Shown piece by piece: positions 24,430-37,632 of a stretch of 64,000 nucleotides of DNA (position 1 is its first letter; each line of letters starts with the position of its first letter). The DNA comes from Siniperca chuatsi. Its lineage: Eukaryota > Chordata > Actinopteri > Centrarchiformes > Sinipercidae. The position numbers and the translations under genes are program-made. Location of the stretch: assembly GCF_020085105.1 (NCBI RefSeq), contig NC_058047.1:17914501-17978500 (forward strand), in the 5' to 3' direction. Below the pieces are notes generated by a model, which saw nothing but the letters and a program-made list of their open reading frames with translations, searched no databases and was not told where the DNA came from.

Positions 24430-25781
24430 ATCTCTTTATTAAACCATCCTGGGCTCTTCATTTATACAGTGCACTGCATATCAGTTCATAAAAGTAAATG
24501 CACTGAACAGCTGGCATGGAGACCAATTTGATCGATCTTTCCAAAGCCTTGTGCATAAAATCACAAAACGCTTCATTTATAAAAATACAGATGACAATGG
24601 AAGCCTGCCAAAATATATTACAGCTTAATATACAAATATATGAATGTACATTCAATAAATACAATATGAAGTATTCTTGAGATGTATTATGGCTATCATA
24701 TAGGCCAGTCCATCACATATTACCAAGGCTTGCTTATGTTTATTTTCAGCAATTCTGCAATGTTTGACCTTTCAAATTAAGGGCACGTTGTAGACTGAGC
24801 TTACTCAGTGAGGTAAACCGTTGCAGATGAGACACTGTTAACCCATTCATGAAGTAATTGAGGAGCACCTAGCCATTACTGGAACATTTAAAAAAGTGGC
24901 CTCAGTTCAATTTCATGAAAAAATTACCAAAACTAAAAAATGCATATCTCTGTTGGACCGCAATCTCAGTGACCTTAACATCTAAGTGGCTGCAGGGGAC
25001 AGAGAGCCTTTTAAAGTGACCAGTGAAACAATAACGCAATCAAAGAACAAGAAACGCTTCAAGAGATCAGATATATATAACACATAACTCATATTCAAAA
25101 TATATATATACAGTATAATACTGATTAAAAAAAGTATTTACAAAGACCGTTGTGATTCTGCATTCAGTAGATAGTAAATACTTCTTTGGTCCCTGTTGAT
25201 TGTTAGCAAATAGAGGTTAGGTAAAGACAAACTTTAGGGACAAAATGATTACTTTGCACATTTAAAAAATTTAAAAACAAAACAAAAAGATGTGCCTAAA
25301 TTATGCCTTTCACTCTGAATCATTTATACAGTTACAATAATCCAAGTTCACATAGGCAAAGAAAACACACCAGTTCAGGGGTTCAAAATACATCAAAGTC
25401 AGTATTAGCAGTACATATAGGCTACAAAAGCATAAACAAATGATTACAAGGATATGCAGCAAAAGCTACTGAAGGTGTAAATTTGTCAAATGTGAGCACA
25501 TCATCACAAAGAAACCTGTAACATTTTTCAGTAGCAGAATTTGAGGAGAGACAGGAGAGAGCTCACGTGTAGATTTCCAGCACTGTGGAGGAGGTTGTGT
25601 TGGTTGCACTGAGAGCTGAAGTCATGAGGCACAACAGGAAGAAAATCAGAAAAACGCAGCATTCAGTAAATGTCCAGGTACTTGCAAAGGCTCTCCCAGT
25701 GTTGCTGTGTGCTGTCTGTCTTTGGCTATGTATGTATAGATGGCTGATGTGCATGATGGGCGGGTGTTCGTGTGTGCAACT
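24430..25781 (-). other. Possible long 3' UTR of lpl
   Basis: AT-rich non-coding DNA lies immediately downstream of the lpl stop codon. A minus-strand AATAAA candidate (TTTATT on the plus strand) lies near 24434. Vertebrate LPL transcripts are known for long 3' UTRs, so this length is plausible, but the sequence alone does not prove it. Confidence 0.3.
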
Positions 25782-28700
25782 TCAAGCGCTGTTCTGGCCA
25801 AAAAGACTGCCCTGCATTCTCAGCTTGTGCATCCTGGAAAGAAGAAAAGACAACAGTGAATCAAATGTGATCAGAGGAGACAATGTATGGAGTCTGTAGT
25901 TAACTTGATTTTTTTTTAAATAGTTATTTTAAATAGCATAATTCAAATGTAAATGGAATCAGTCATTTTATCGATGATTTTGAAATGCATCAATGAATAA
26001 CTGACAATAAATAACCACTAAAGAGTAATTATTATTCAGATGGGACACTCCAAGCTCCTTATAAAGGAAGCTTCTCTTCAACTTACAATTTCTCTTTACG
26101 GCTCATGTTGTCTTCTTTTGACTTGACAAAGACTCCATATTCTCCTCCCCTGACGAGGTCGACAAACTCTCCTTCCTTGGCACTGAAGATCACCCTGGAA
26201 TCACACAGTAAAAAAAATTTAAAGTAAAACTGAAATGAAAAATAAAAAAGTCACCAGTCTGAAGTACATAAATGCCACTGGATCTATTCTAGTTTATTCC
26301 AGATGATCATATCTTTGTGGTGGTGACTAAGAACTTACTTGGACTGGGTCTCCCCAGACTTGATGCGCAGTTTGCGGATGTGGAACTTGCTGCTGCCCCA
26401 CCAGTCTGACCAGCTGATGATTGCATCCTTCTCCCAGCGCAGCTTCACAATCATCAGGTCTCCAATGTCCACATCGGTGGTGATGAGGAAGGACAAAGTG
26501 GTGTTACCGTTCAGGACCGGCCTGCAGGGTGAAAGGAAGAACAATGTTCAAAGCTCAGCTGCTCAGATTGGACTGTCCTCTACATGGAACAATAAAGGCA
26601 TACGTAGTATGTGTGTGATGTATGCAGCACGAGTGCCTTTATGGTCTTTATTTAGAGGCAGGATAAATGGAAACACTGTTGCTGACCATCTGTTTACTTT
26701 TTCTTGTAATCTCCACACCCATGTTTGTGTGTTTTTAAATTTCACATGATGGATGAAAATTTGCACTATTTAATGTACGTACAGGACGAAGGAAATGTCC
26801 TCCTTCTCTCCTTGGGTTCCATACAAAGAAATCTTCATTGGCTGCTCCGTGAAGCTCAGTTGGTCCTTGCTGAAGAAATGCACCTTCACTTGATAGTGGA
26901 AAACTAAGAGAGAAGAAACAGACAGCTGTACACTTTGGACACACTCTCTCACAGCTTGACGTGTTCCCAACAACTGGCCAACATCTCTCACAGCACTATT
27001 TAAAGGCAGTTTAATACTAGAAAAGCCCTTATGTAACCTTGATCTCTCTCTGTCTTCATGTGACAGTGCTGCATTTAAACACAGATCTGTGCTAAATCCC
27101 GGTTGGCTTCATTCACACACCCTCATATATATTCATTACTACAATAAATAGCCATTTACTAAACATACTCATCTTTCAACATGCATTTGAACATCCTTCA
27201 CAAAATGTCTGACAAAAAGACTTCTGCCAAATTGTAATTCTTAAATAAACTTTTCCATTGCTAGTGTATCACATGCAGCGAGCGGTGTTGCATTACCTTA
27301 AACTAAAATACCCATGACCTCTTCTTCATGTGACCTCCTGAATACTTGCTACTTGTTGACCATGTCTGTCTGCATTAAGAGTTTCCCACTAACTGTACTG
27401 ATACTGTATTATTATTCCAGCTCAAAGCAGTCACATCCACATTAAGTACATTAACAACAGTAGCTCATACACTGAGGATTACTCCAGTTAAGGTATGTGC
27501 ATAAATTAACTCTCACTAATCCTCACTAAAGTACATAAACCCAGCCAGACATTTCTACAATAGTTCAATGTATTTCTTCTCTTTTCTTGCATTGTACAGA
27601 ACACAAAACCTACAAATGCCTCTCTACATGTCCTTTTTTCCTGATGTTTACCTTTGTAAGGCATCATTTCACGGGTCTTGAGGTACATCTTGGTGCTGCG
27701 GGCCCTGCGGACCTTGTTGATGTTGTAGCCAAGCTTGTTGCAGCGGTTCTTTCTGCAGCTGAGGCACAGACCCTTGTTAAAGGCCTCTTTGGAGTTGCAG
27801 CGGTAGGCCATGCTCTGCTGCTGAGTGTTCAGCAGAGAGTCGATGAACAGGTGGATGGAGCGCTCGTGGGAACATTTGACGAGCTGGTCCATATCTGCAG
27901 CACACAGAGAGTACAGAAGGTGTAAAACCTCTGTGTCTTCTCTCAGATGATGTCATGCAACAGAGAAAATGTCTTCCTCATGTGTGGCTTTTAAGACTCT
28001 TGATATATCAGTGTCCGACTAAATGCTGACCCAGATCACATTTCTCACTTAGTTCTGTCTTGCTCAGTTAAAACACTTATACACATTATAACAACTGAGG
28101 GAGTGAACCAGCAAAACTTTCATCTCAAAGACTTTCATCTCCACACAAAACAGAACATGACTGTGACATACTGTGAATCTGTCTGTTATGACTGGAGGAA
28201 AACATATTATAATTGTAGCCCTGAAAGCTTTTATAGAGTCAAAGTGTCTGTTGACACCATGTTAACTTACACAAGGCCTATCTTGATGATTTACAACACT
28301 GTTGTTGCAAATTCTTCACTTTAATGTGGGCAGAGATGTGTATTTATAGTGCAGCGTGTCACACAGATGAGGTGGAGATGATTTTCTCCCTAAATCTGGC
28401 CTATAGCTCACTTAGACACAACTTACTGGCCAGTGGAGTCTAATAATAAGGGCAGATGCATGCCAACATGCAGGTATGAATCCAGGTCATCTAGTTGAAG
28501 TGTAGACTCCACCCTGACTGTACTTACTGCCACTGAGTAAGTGCTTGCAAACCACATCATCAACAGTATACAAATTGAAACCAAACCCAAAGCATCATCT
28601 TAAGCAGAAGTGCAGTGAAGAATGAATAGGAGTGAGTATTTTGAGTACATACTTTGGAGTCCCTTGATGCCTTCTAATGCGATACCCAGCAATGTATTCT

Positions 28701-31700
28701 GGATGTCGCAGCCCGGCTGGAAAGTGCCTCCATTGGGGTAAATGTCGATGTGGCCCACGGGTCTCTGGATGCCGATGCTGCGGTCCGGGGAGCCCCTGGT
28801 GTTGGTGTGCAGGACGTCCACAAACTGGGCGTCGTCTTTGGACAGAGTGTCCTGGTTGTCCGCATGCTCGAAAGTGGGACCAGCAGGATCCAGACCTAGA
28901 AAAAAGAGAGTGAGGCAAAGGTGGTGCTTTGGTTGTTTCACTTTTGGAAGAATTAGTTTGTACTGTGCACAGTTCTCCATAAAGAAAGAGTGTGTAGATA
29001 AAGACACACATACAGGCAGAAAGAAGTGTCTTTTGAATGATCACGTCTATGGACTGATCTACCAATAAAAGTGTACATTACAACTTTGGAGTATGTGTTT
29101 CATTTGGACTAATTTTTCCACGTGCAGCTCTGCAGAACCACTGAAGCTCAGAACAATGCAAAGCAGTGATTGTGGGTTCTTAATGGGCTCTTGCCTCAGA
29201 TCACAGTAAACATACCGTTATTCTAAGCAGGTTAGGGAGATTTCAAAGTTGGATAAACTTCATATTGACAAATGGGGGGATTGGACCCACTAACTGACAG
29301 CGACTGGCTACACGCACACATTCAATACGGGCCCGGAAAAGAAATGGCCGACAGATCATATTTCAATGGTGCGCTGTGTTGCAGCAGGGCTGGAAAGAAT
29401 AATGGCCATATATTACATTATGGTATGGTATGTTTGCATGCATGAATTCATTGGCTCAGAGACTAAATTTAGATTAACATATTAAAAGTGTCTATCAAAT
29501 AAGCCAAAATGCTTATAGCTGAAGTACATTACATGTGGTCATAATTGGATTGATACACGTATAAGGAGGAGGCAACACACTGCGCTGATTAAGGCAGAAT
29601 TCACCTTCAGTTAATCTTCTATTGTAATCAATCATAACAGACTAATCAAAAATAAAATAAACTGCTCTTACAGCCAATAATCAATTAAATATATATGTGC
29701 TCATAATGTTTACTGTAATCTAAGCAGATGATGATCTGTTGGTTAAGTTTATGTTCTCACCTGTGATCCTGCTGATTTTATGATCAGTGAGGTCTCCAGC
29801 GATTCCAGCCACATGTGCTCCCAGACTGTAACCCAGCAGATGAATCCTCTCCCAGGGCAACTGCAGCTCTTTCTGAAAGGGGGTAGGTGGATGAGATGTT
29901 CCAGAAGAACATGTTGACATGCCTCAAAAGAGTTTAGAGTGAATCCTGCAGACTTGCTGGAGGGATTAAAACAAATAGTAGGCTATCCATGGCAAAGCAC
30001 TGCAGCACTCTGTTCAAGTCTTAACAGAGTCTGGGACATAATCCAAGACAAGGATTAATTTGTGTAATTTTATGCTTTGCCAAAAATTTTCAAGGTTTAA
30101 ACTTGGAAGTCATGTAAACAAAGGACAAACAAATGAATACCCCTTTAGTCTCCACTAAATACTGAGCCTTGCACTGAGAGGCTGCTGTGAGCCACAGACA
30201 GGGCTATAAAACGCCTTTATAGGGCGTTTAAAATCATAACCAGTAGGCAAACATATCCGCAACAGCACCGCTGGGTACAAAAACATGATATCGTCAGCTA
30301 CAAATTTGTCACAAATTCACCTGCTGCTCTAATTTCTTTGCGGTGATAATTTGATCACCCAAAGGCAGAAGGCCAAATCCACTTGTTAACAAAGAGGATG
30401 TGAGAAATATGATCCAGCTGGATACTGTTCAATGAAAACACTCACTTGTATCCAAGTAACAAACTTGGCGACGTCGCGGCCCACTAGTTTGGTGTAGGCT
30501 GCAGAGGTCGGGTAGTGCTGGTTGGCGCGGGTCAGCCAGTCCACCACGATCACATTGGCGCTGGGCTCACGCTCGTAGAGAGCAGACACCAGCTTGGGCA
30601 CCCAGCTCTCGAACATCCCTGTTACCTATAATAACACACACACACACAAGAGCGCACACATTTCTGGGGTCAGCTGCAGTATAGCATAATTTATTCCTTC
30701 TGTGTCCTGGAGAGAAGCCAAGGAGCCATCAGGTTCAAATCTTGTTGCATGACTGGCTCTAAATCACATTATGGGAGGAGATGCATAGACTGTTTGCAGA
30801 GCTAACTCACTGCTCTCAGCCCGTTTGCTCTGAAATGTGTATTTATTGTTGTGTTTGTCACACAATACTGCACAGATGCTCATCAATTTGGATTTGGCTC
30901 AATATTTATGATCAGTTTGTTATTTCAACATTGCATTGGCGAGACTCAAACTCTGTCTATTGTATGTCCATGCAACATACCATTTTATAGCATTATTTCA
31001 ACTGATATTTGTGAAATAATTTCACTACATCAGTATCTCAGAGCCAGTGGGGCATAAGAAGAAGAACTGTGCACATTACCTACATGCACATTACACAAAT
31101 AGATACTTAACTAACAAATGAGGCACCCATAAGATAGACTAATCTAAGACTAATACAGAAATCTACGACACATGTGATTTTAATATGATTTTGCATGCTG
31201 ATGACAACTTTACATAAAAGTCTGACATACCGTCCAGCCATGTATCACAATGAAGGTCTGTGTTTCTGAGTTGAATTCGCACTCCTTGATGGTTTCTGGC
31301 CTGCCGGCCACAATGTAGCACATGTCATCATCTGGGATGTCCCCTGTGCGCAGGGAGAACTTGGACACAATGTCAGTGTAGTCTGTGATCCATTCAGCAG
31401 TAGTTAGCAGGGGAGTAGCAGTGACTGTGGTGTTTACTGTTACAACACACACACAAACAGTATGCAGTCCATTATTAGATTATCATGGTATGACAGAAAT
31501 GTAGTTTGCATGCACAATCAATGTTTCTGACAGGTACATTTCTAATTAATTAATTTATAATTATTACACCCTCCAGTTCTATGCATCCATACAACAATAA
31601 GGCAGCAATTTGAAGCACTGTGTCATCAAAAATCATTTACAGAAGACAAAATAAACACACTGAAATTAACAAACAACAAACTTTTTTATGCAAATTACAA

Positions 31701-32484
31701 AACCTTGTTGCTCTTCTCTTTTATATTAAGTGACCACTAATCTCACCAGTGTGTCTCAGTCAACCAGTAGAATCATAGAGCATGGCAGTGTCGCCCCCTT
31801 TTGTCTGCACTGTATTTCAACCAGCATTAATTGAATAAAACCTCAAAATATTGATATAATAATATATAATATAAAAAACCTGGATTTCCTAAATAAAAAA
31901 AAAACTCTAAACTAATTAGATTCTTTCAGTGAGTCCTGTTTTGTAATGTTTTTCAAAAATCAAATAAAGCTAAATGGTTTTAAGTGGAAGAATGTCATTA
32001 AAAAGGAGGTGATGTCTTTCTAATTAAACAATACATTTTTACATGTTAACCTCTATATTAATGAGATTTAATTTGAATTTAAAATACTAAAATACTTTTT
32101 CTACTGTTAATGTTTCCTTTTCCCTCTTTTCTTTCATCAGACAAAAGGCCTGTAGCAACAGCTTTTCTTCATGCGCACATGGACATGAATGGTATGAAAT
32201 GGGATGCAGACCTGCAGACCTGAGCTCTGAAAGCGTTTCACGGGGTTACTCCCGGTCAACACGGAAACGCACACGTTAATTTACCTGCTTCCCGCATATG
32301 TTTACTTCATTAGAATGAATCATGAAAATAATATCCTGCCAAATAAGTTATCACAAGGCGAACATACTGATAGGTCGGTCTTACCAAACACAGTGGTGGT
32401 GGGTTCAGGGTCAGAAGAAAAAGTTGCAAAGATTTTTCCCAAAATTATCCAAACTGTTAAAAAACAGATATTTTCTTTTCCCAT
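25782..32484 (-). CDS. lpl: Lipoprotein lipase
   Basis: Ten exons in reading order: 32385-32484, 31231-31436, 30446-30625, 29761-29872, 28653-28895, 27652-27894, 26783-26903, 26339-26521, 26087-26194 and 25782-25833, giving 515 residues. The start [16 protein letters not shown] is a signal peptide. The triad is Ser178 ([10 protein letters not shown]), Asp202 (LDPAGP) and His290 ([11 protein letters not shown]). The segment [20 protein letters not shown] is the same as I recall from mammalian LPL. The tryptophan lipid-binding loop SWSDWW (Trp439, 442, 443) and a basic heparin-binding stretch ([15 protein letters not shown]) are present. LPL is secreted and hydrolyses triglycerides of chylomicrons and VLDL on capillary walls. 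Exons 3, 4, 6, 7 and 8 have the lengths of the human gene (180, 112, 243, 121, 183). Oddities: the two cysteines of the last disulfide are both serine (467, 488), and an extra coding exon adds 16 residues ([16 protein letters not shown]). Confidence 0.95.
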
Positions 32485-32697
32485 ATTATTGAGAATTTTT
32501 TTACTAAAAATATCCTGAATGAAAAGTTCTCTGGATGTCGGTCGACCAGTTTTGTATCCAATCGTGTATTTTAAAACACAGAGGACCGGATAGAAAGTGG
32601 TGTGGCGTGGCGGTTTACAAGTAAAGTTTCTTATGGTCTGTCACAGATGCCGCTACAAGTCATCTTTATGTGTGGCTCATTTGAATATTCAAACATG

Positions 32698-32720
32698 ATT
32701 GGCTGGAAGTTAGGGGGCGG
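32698..32720 (-). promoter_or_regulatory. Candidate lpl promoter motifs (CCAAT and GC box)
   Basis: On the minus strand a CCAAT box (plus-strand ATTGG at 32698-32702) lies about 215 bp before the start codon. A GC box (GGGGGCGG on the plus strand, 32713-32720) lies just outside it. A TTTTAAAATAC element near 32567-32577 is a possible TATA substitute. The motifs are short, so confidence is modest. Confidence 0.35.
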
Positions 32721-35169
32721 AGTTTAAACTTTGTACCAGCTCATCATTCACAACCCTCTCCACAGAAAGAGGTGAGCCATCGCAGCGCACTGGACTCATT
32801 TAAACGGAATCATTAGTGTCAGTTATCAGCTATCACTTAGGTTGTTGGTCATTTATAAGAAAGTACAGGAAAATTGCCTCAGACTTTAGGCTAAAATGTA
32901 TTTTTATGAATATGAATCTTGTATTTTTTTCATCATTCATATTAAGCTGTTGAAAAAGACAAAAAGAAGAAAGAATTTATATGGGGAAATATTTGACCTT
33001 TAAGCCAATAATGTACAAGTGCAAGCAAAAGTATGCAAGTATTATCAGCAATATGTACTTAAAGTATCACCATTAAATCAGTAATCAATGCAGAAAGATG
33101 GTCCCTGTTAGTGATATATTAAACCCTTTTGCGGCACTTGGGGGCAACGGAAAAGATCAAAAACTCCAGCGAAATCAAAGACACATGGAGGATGATAACA
33201 GGCATGAGAGAAATGTTTCTGAGCCCATGTGTCGGAGTTTTATGATGATTTTAATGCCACACACCTGCGTGCGAATATTTTACATTTCTGTTATCTCTCT
33301 AAACTTCGGGCAATAAAAACAGACTGACTTCTAGCCTAGATATTTTTCCATCACAATATTATTGTACAGTATGTTCTCTGATGTCAGCACCCTAATACCA
33401 CATAATGTTTGATAGGAAAGGATAAAGTTTCCATGTTTTTAAACGTGATATACATTCGTCTTTCAGAGAATCAGTTCTGTGTGAGATACTATGTTGTTTA
33501 ATCTACAGAAATATTATTCTTCTAAAACCGGATTTGAGATTTGGATTAAGATATCACATGTGGAGCGTGACTCCGAGGAAAGGCCCAGTTGTTTATTGTG
33601 TTCCCTTGAAAAAAAATGAGCCACAGACACCCTAAGGATACTTTCTATTGTCCAAGAAAGGTCTCCCCTGTAAAGACTTCACTACTACTTTTTAACCTAC
33701 AAAGTGATGTTACTTATTTTGGGGGGACAATTAGACCCCAGAGAGGGCTAACTACCTGTTTGATCTCTTATGAACAAACTCCAATATCATAAATCCAAAT
33801 AGACTTTTTGGGGATTTGGGAGGGGTAGTGCTGCGTAAAAAGTGCTGTCAGAATCACAGATAGATAACTATTGTTTTTAACCATGTTTTACAGCTGGAGT
33901 CTCTGAGACCCCAAACAGAAGTAAAGTGACATTTTCTGCAGCAGACTTCTGAAACATCATCAGGTTTATAAGCAATTCTCATAAAATTAGGGAAAGTCAT
34001 GAAATCTCAAGGTGATACACCAATGAGCTGTTAAATAAGTTTGAATGAATACAAAAAATTAGAAAAAACTGATTCTTTTTCCTTCATGAAAGACCAACAT
34101 TTTCTGCAAGATTGAACCGTCCTCAGTAATCAACTGCTGCTCTATATTTTTTTATCTTACATGTTCCAGTATATGTATGCCTTTGTATGTTTAGGTGTGT
34201 TTGTATGTATGTGTTTGCCAGTGATTGTTGGGAAGGTGATGCTTAAAGCCAGACCAACAGGCCCAAACCAATGATTAGAGAGAAGAGCAACGCCTATCCT
34301 CTAGTCTGTGATCTCAGTCAATCTCTACATTCACTGCGCTTACTTGATCCACAGGGAGGCCCGCAGTGATAAACGACAGGGCAGAAATGTCATATCCTGC
34401 ATGAGACACACCCATGCACCATCATCCAAATTATGTTTAGCTTCATGAAAAGGGAGTTTTATCACAGGATCTGCAGAATAAATCTGACTTGTGGTGTTTT
34501 GGCCTGTATACAGATCTGATATGTCATTCAGTCCATTTGATCTCCAATTAGTTTGGCATTTTACCCTGAGACCTGCTGAGGAAATGAAAAGATCACTGCA
34601 AAGAGAATATAGCATTTCCTACTGGAGAGGAATTCCTTCACTTTCCTGCTGCTGCTTTATCTCCTGTTTCCTTGCCAACCTAAAAGGCTGCACATGTATT
34701 TCACATTCTTCAGCTGCAGTCTCCGAAAGTGCAGAGCAATGTTGAGCCACGCAGACTACTTCATAGATCTGCTGAATGTTTAAGGTGGTGTTTTGAAACT
34801 GATTGCAAATATTTAAATTTGTTATAAATACACTTTCATCTGTGTTTCCTTATATGTCTCTTTTATTTCTCCAGTATATACATGTGTTTACAGGTGAAGT
34901 CTGCGCAGGTGAAGTCACAGGTGTAACTTAAATACCAAATAACAACAACATACAGTTAGTCATGCTCACACAAAATCTCTGAAAGCGAGACATAAACCTC
35001 ATAAACATGTGTTTAAGCAGCCTGTTGGTGAAATCCTCAACATAACCATCCATTCTGATGACTCACTGAGAAGGCTGATTCTGGGAAAAAGGAAAACAGG
35101 GATTCGGTTTTACAGAACGATGCAGCATAAATATGTTGAATGTTTCCACTCTCTTCATTGGCTTTACTG

Positions 35170-35470
35170 TCCAGACACTTCAGGAGATGAAAAGCCCTTC
35201 ATGAATTTTTGCTGAGGCCGTGAAGTCAACTGGAGAGTAAATAATGTCAAAGAAAAAAGCTCCTCATGAATCATGGTTTCATCAATCACGAGGTTAATTT
35301 CACTTGTGGAATGAAAGGTAAAGAGAAAGCTCTAATTAGCCAATACCAGAGGGGATATTAGCTGTAATTGTCCATTCAGAAATCCATTAGAGGAGGGAAA
35401 AGAATTGCTTGGAAAGTAAGGCTCCTCAGCGGGAATTTAGTCTTTTACGAGTCTCCTACTAAAGACACAG
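35170..35470. promoter_or_regulatory. Possible conserved non-coding (enhancer-like) segment
   Basis: About 300 bp of low-repeat sequence is dense in homeodomain-type cores (CTCTAATTAGCCAAT, AGCTGTAATTGTCCATT) and other TF-like words (TCACTTGTGG). It has no microsatellite or repeat matches within the window and no reading frame. This is inference from texture only. Confidence 0.25.
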
Positions 35471-35635
35471 TAAGGTTATAAAAGAGCAGCAGAAAGACTT
35501 GAGAAGGAGACGTGTGTGTGAGGAAGGCAGTATTTTGTTCCTCTATTCAAGGGTGACATGAAAAGGTTGTGTTATACACTCCTGTTGGCAGTTTAACGAC
35601 AAATCTAATTGATGCATGAATTCCGTGTGAGGATA

Positions 35636-35667
35636 TGTGTGTGTTTGTGTGTGTGTGTGTGTGTGTA
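35636..35667 (+). repeat. GT microsatellite
   Basis: TGTGTGTGTTTGTGTGTGTG and following GT units, slightly interrupted, in intergenic DNA. Confidence 0.8.
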
Positions 35668-36190
35668 CATGCACAGGAAGTTTGGGTGTTTATATCTAAC
35701 ATACACTGAGCGTGCCTCTTGTTTGTATCCACTGTTCACTGTGTGTGCCCCTTTTACAAACCTTTCAGCCCTCACTTTACCTGTAAGTGAACCAGCAAGA
35801 CAACAAACACAAAGCTTCGCAAGAGGGAAATAATCTACAATACTCCTCTTGGGAAATCAAGCTGCGTCAAAATGGAGAGTTTAAGAGATCATAGATTATG
35901 GTTAGAGATCATCAGCAAAGACCAATGTATGCCGAATGCAACATGTACAGAAATGTCCAAACTAACCACTGTTTGTTTGGTTTATTGGACGTGCATGAGT
36001 CTTGAATCATTTTTCAAGCAGATAAAATTACTTCCGTGGTCCCGCAGTGAGACATTTTGTTTTTTGCAGAGATGATGATGAGATCAGTATGAAGCCAGAA
36101 ACATCGGCCTTCACTTAGACTATATCATGTTTGACATACATATAAAAATATATTTAGATATATATGAAACCTAAGTCCGTGTACAGATGT

Positions 36191-36500
36191 CAAACCCCAA
36201 GACGGCACTGTCACATAGCATGAGGACATTTTTGTCAGCTAGTTAGATAAGGCATTGTGGGTAATGCAGGCACCAGGTTTTGGCAAGGAAGAAGAATGCA
36301 TGGACTAAAAAAGATACATAAGATATCTCTGGTTCTGCTGCATCAATTTTTATCTCTTTTTTTCAAACTGTCCATCATGAGTCTGACAGTGTTATAGGAG
36401 TGCAATGCTAAATTGGTGGAGTCCGGTTCAGAAACCAAACCCCAAGACAGGCACTGTTACATAGCGTGAGGACATTTTTGTTTGCCAGTTAGATAAGGCA
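36191..36500 (+). repeat. Direct duplication of about 63 bp flanking a dispersed repeat
   Basis: The block CAAACCCCAAGACGGCACTG through AGTTAGATAAGGCA at 36191-36253 recurs at 36436-36500 with few changes. Between the copies lies a copy of the GTGGGTAATGCAGGCACCAG family (36255-36420), whose relatives are at 18510-18640 (reversed) and 38677-38790. The pattern fits an element that carries the block at both ends or a local duplication. Confidence 0.6.
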
Positions 36501-37632
36501 TGTGCATGTGAATACACCTGCAGCATGTGTGCAGTGTGTGCAGAGGAATAAGCATGAATAGCAACTACGTGTTCAATGTCAGATTGCACACACATGCACG
36601 CACACACAGAGGAACATATGGGTTGGAGACTGTACATCTGTTGCTGTGTGTCCTCTGTAAGTCTGGTCATACAGAGTCTCAACTGTCCTTTACACACTGT
36701 GTCCAGTACATGTTTTCAATTTCATGCCTATATATTACATAAGCGCTTTTGCACGTGTATTGGTGGTTTTATCTGAAGTTATGAGTGGAATGCAGCAGAT
36801 CAGAAGCTTGAATGAGTCCTATGTTCAGCCCATGAAGGCACCTGGTCATGCTAGTGTAAAAGGAGACTTGGGTTGCTGTGCATGCAGCAGTCAGCACCAG
36901 TCTGGTCAGACCGGACTTTCTCAACTTACTGATGTCCCAACTCAGGAGAAAGAAGACATTTCATAACTTTGATTTCAACTGCTCCAGAAGATGCCAGCAT
37001 CTGGCCTGGCAGCGGTGAGAAGGGGTTGCACATGTGGAATTAGGCAGCGCAATGTTCATTTCAATTCCTGTTGACTTATTAATTGTTAAATTTCTTTGCA
37101 ACCTAATCTTATCTGAGAATAAACTCATAAACAGTATGAAATCGTTAATTAAGTCGTGTTTTGTTCCTTGTGCAACTAGACAAAATTAAAGGCTCAGAGG
37201 ACCATCAAAGATTATTATATTTAGGTCAGAAACAACTCAGACAAGAACATTTGGTGACAGACTTTGCTCACAATGTTTAGCCCCAGATGACAGAAACCTC
37301 ATGTCTGACTCTCCACTTGTTTCTCTCCTTAATGAGGTCTTGGACTGTGAGGACCCAGCTTGGCTCAAGTTTGGCCTTCACTCTCTTTTCATCAGTCTGG
37401 CTGCTTGATGTCTTTGGCAGCCAGGAAACAGAGTTTGCATCATTCCTATCATGCCGCTGCCCAGCAGCCTGATACAAAGTCTGAGTTTTCTGCATGCATG
37501 ATTTCTCGGGATCACAGTTCTGGCTGCAGACCTCCACCAGATGAAGGATTTGTCCCATCGTCCATCTTGTCCTGTTGTTGCTTATTGTGAAATATCTGTC
37601 TATCATCTGTCTAAATCCCTCATACCGCTTCC

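Larger units (their letters stand above)
17820..24430. other. Intergenic stretch between the two lipase genes, repeat-rich
   Basis: No convincing exon on either strand; the open frames here are short and lack splice context. I recognise repeat copies at about 18510-18990, 19912-20300, 22485-22620 and 23585-23662, and a CA microsatellite near 20831-20854. The remainder is AT-rich single-copy-looking DNA. The segment at about 24118-24420 is less biased and could hold an element regulating or terminating lpl, but nothing specific can be named. Confidence 0.6.
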
